Shown here piece by piece: positions 6,344-6,855 of a DNA stretch of 6,855 bases. How positions within the stretch are numbered: position 1 is the first letter of the stretch; each line of letters opens with the position of its first letter. This DNA comes from G039029935 sp039029935. GTDB taxonomy: Bacteria > Chloroflexota > Anaerolineae > Caldilineales > Caldilineaceae. The stretch lies in NCBI GenBank assembly GCA_039029935.1, contig JBCCFC010000748.1:1-6855 (forward strand), read 5' to 3'. The position numbers and the translations under genes were made by a program. A model generated the notes under the pieces. The model ran no database searches. It saw only the letters and a list, made by a program, of their open reading frames with translations, and was not told the origin of the DNA.

Positions 6344-6363
6344 CTATTGATTACCGACCTACC
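6319..6363. repeat. Inverted partial copy making a stem with the tandem array
   Basis: GGTAGGTCGGT (6319-6329) is the exact reverse complement of ACCGACCTACC (6353-6363), which leaves a 23-nt loop. Because the array repeats the first 10 bases of this arm at 6289-6298 and 6304-6313, the right arm can pair with three different positions. The stem lies upstream of both candidate promoters of the plus-strand gene, or at the edge of the distal one. Confidence 0.55.
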
Positions 6364-6395
6364 ACCATGCGATTATAAACATTTAGAAGAGTATA

Positions 6396-6424
6396 TTGAA
6401 GAGACAACATATATCATATATAAT
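6396..6424 (+). promoter_or_regulatory. Candidate promoter of the glutamate-synthase-like gene
   Basis: TTGAAG (6396-6401) and TATAAT (6419-6424) are separated by 17 nt, a good sigma-70-type match. The -10 box touches the ribosome binding site, so a transcript from here would begin within a few bases of the ATG and lack that site. An alternative is TTACCG (6351-6356) with TATAAA (6374-6379), also 17 nt apart, which would leave a leader of roughly 50 nt including the ribosome binding site. The sequence does not decide between them. Confidence 0.3.
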
Positions 6425-6430
6425 AAGGAG
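6425..6430 (+). promoter_or_regulatory. Ribosome binding site of the glutamate-synthase-like gene
   Basis: AAGGAG lies 6 nt before the ATG at 6437, a strong match to the Shine-Dalgarno consensus at normal spacing. It decides the start codon of the partial gene. Confidence 0.8.
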
Positions 6431-6436
6431 TCTACG

Positions 6437-6855
6437 ATGCGAAGTTTATTTATTAAAATAGTTATTTTTGTACTCATTGCAGAGGTGGTGATTGCATTTT
6501 TCTATCCACCCATTCTGTGGTCGATGATTGTCGTTGGCCCACTGATTGTACTGGGCTTCTATGATTATTTTCAGCCGCATCATGCCATTCTACGCAATTT
6601 CCCCATTATCGGCCATTTTCGTTACATTTTTGAGGAGATTCGCCCTGAGATTTACCAATATTTTATTGAGTCGGATACAGACGGCAAACCCTTTCACCGC
6701 ACAGAGCGTTCCCTTGTCTATCAACGGGCCAAGGATGTACGCGACACAGTTCCTTTTGGGACACTACATAATGTCTATGAGGTGGGCTATGAATGGGTCA
6801 ATCATTCGATGCTGCCCAAACATCTGGAACTCGATGACCTGCGGATGACCATTGG
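6437..6855 (+). CDS. FMN-binding glutamate synthase family protein, 5' part only
   Basis: The open frame gives 139 codons plus two bases and leaves the window without a stop. Residues about 5-23 and 26-43 are hydrophobic and suggest two membrane helices or a hairpin anchor. After them come HAILRNFPIIGHFRY (49-63), EIRPEIYQYFIESDTDG (67-83), PFHRTERSLVYQRAK (85-99), a PFGT word and YEWVNHS. This is the N-terminal pattern I know from membrane-associated GltB-like proteins of roughly 500 or more residues, whose FMN-binding barrel follows; here that barrel lies beyond the edge. The family resembles the glutamate synthase FMN domain, but the physiological reaction of these stand-alone proteins is mostly not established, so glutamate synthesis should not be assumed. 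Start fixed by AAGGAG 6 nt upstream. Divergent from the FKBP gene across 467 bp. Confidence 0.8.
   Translation, partial: MRSLFIKIVIFVLIAEVVIAFFYPPILWSMIVVGPLIVLGFYDYFQPHHAILRNFPIIGHFRYIFEEIRPEIYQYFIESDTDGKPFHRTERSLVYQRAKDVRDTVPFGTLHNVYEVGYEWVNHSMLPKHLELDDLRMTI

Larger units (their letters stand above)
5970..6436. other. Divergent intergenic region, 467 bp
   Basis: This gap separates two genes that point away from each other, so it must hold both their promoters. The left part (5970-6180) is AT-rich with no coding frame or repeat that I can support. It probably contains the FKBP promoter, but I see no convincing -35/-10 pair. The middle (6190-6345) is GC-rich and made of repeats described separately. 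The right part (6364-6436) is AT-rich again and contains candidate -10 elements and the ribosome binding site of the plus-strand gene. Confidence 0.6.

Noticed and set aside
6279..6363. CRISPR array
   Set aside because: The 15-bp units are directly adjacent with no unique spacers between them, and there are no cas genes.
6546..6848. 100-codon plus-strand frame starting inside the last gene
   Set aside because: It is a shifted frame of the glutamate-synthase-like gene beginning at 6437, which has a strong ribosome binding site and matches a known family.

Overview
The window looks like a piece of a bacterial chromosome of moderate GC content. It carries four complete genes on the minus strand and the first part of a fifth on the plus strand. 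I see no RNA gene, transposase, phage gene or CRISPR array. The taxon cannot be fixed from this stretch. The dispersed hairpin repeats, the two-domain FKBP lipoprotein and the ABC pair remind me of filamentous or environmental Chloroflexota, but that is a weak impression and not a demonstration.

Left part (about 1-4821, minus strand; transcribed from right to left): an orphan Dam-like adenine-N6 DNA methyltransferase, then two ABC exporter half-transporters (TMD-NBD fusions). The gaps are 19 nt (dam to the first ABC gene) and a 4-nt ATGA stop/start overlap (first to second ABC gene), so the three are probably one transcript. The two ABC subunits have complementary defects: the upstream one has a normal Walker B glutamate but a changed signature (LSAGE), while the downstream one has a normal LSGGQ but Asp in place of the Walker B glutamate. 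This is the pattern of a heterodimeric exporter with one consensus and one degenerate ATP site. The substrate cannot be read from the sequence.

Middle (4822-5969): a 125-nt spacer holds a degenerate heptamer repeat against the dam start and a long, nearly perfect hairpin. The hairpin lies just behind a minus-strand gene for a lipoprotein with two tandem FKBP-type peptidyl-prolyl isomerase domains on a long Ser/Asp/Glu/Thr linker. This protein should sit outside the cytoplasmic membrane.

Right part (5970-6855): a 467-nt divergent intergenic region contains a REP-like inverted repeat and about 4.3 copies of a 15-bp tandem repeat with an inverted partial copy. It is followed by the 5' end (139 codons) of a membrane-anchored, FMN-binding glutamate-synthase-like protein that runs off the window.

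I found no convincing new biological system. The points most worth a second look are the short repeat expansions, both between genes and inside them (ABC C-terminus, ABC loop insertion, FKBP linker), the cluster of TGGCGCG words in one ABC gene, and the dam gene in the ABC exporter transcription unit.
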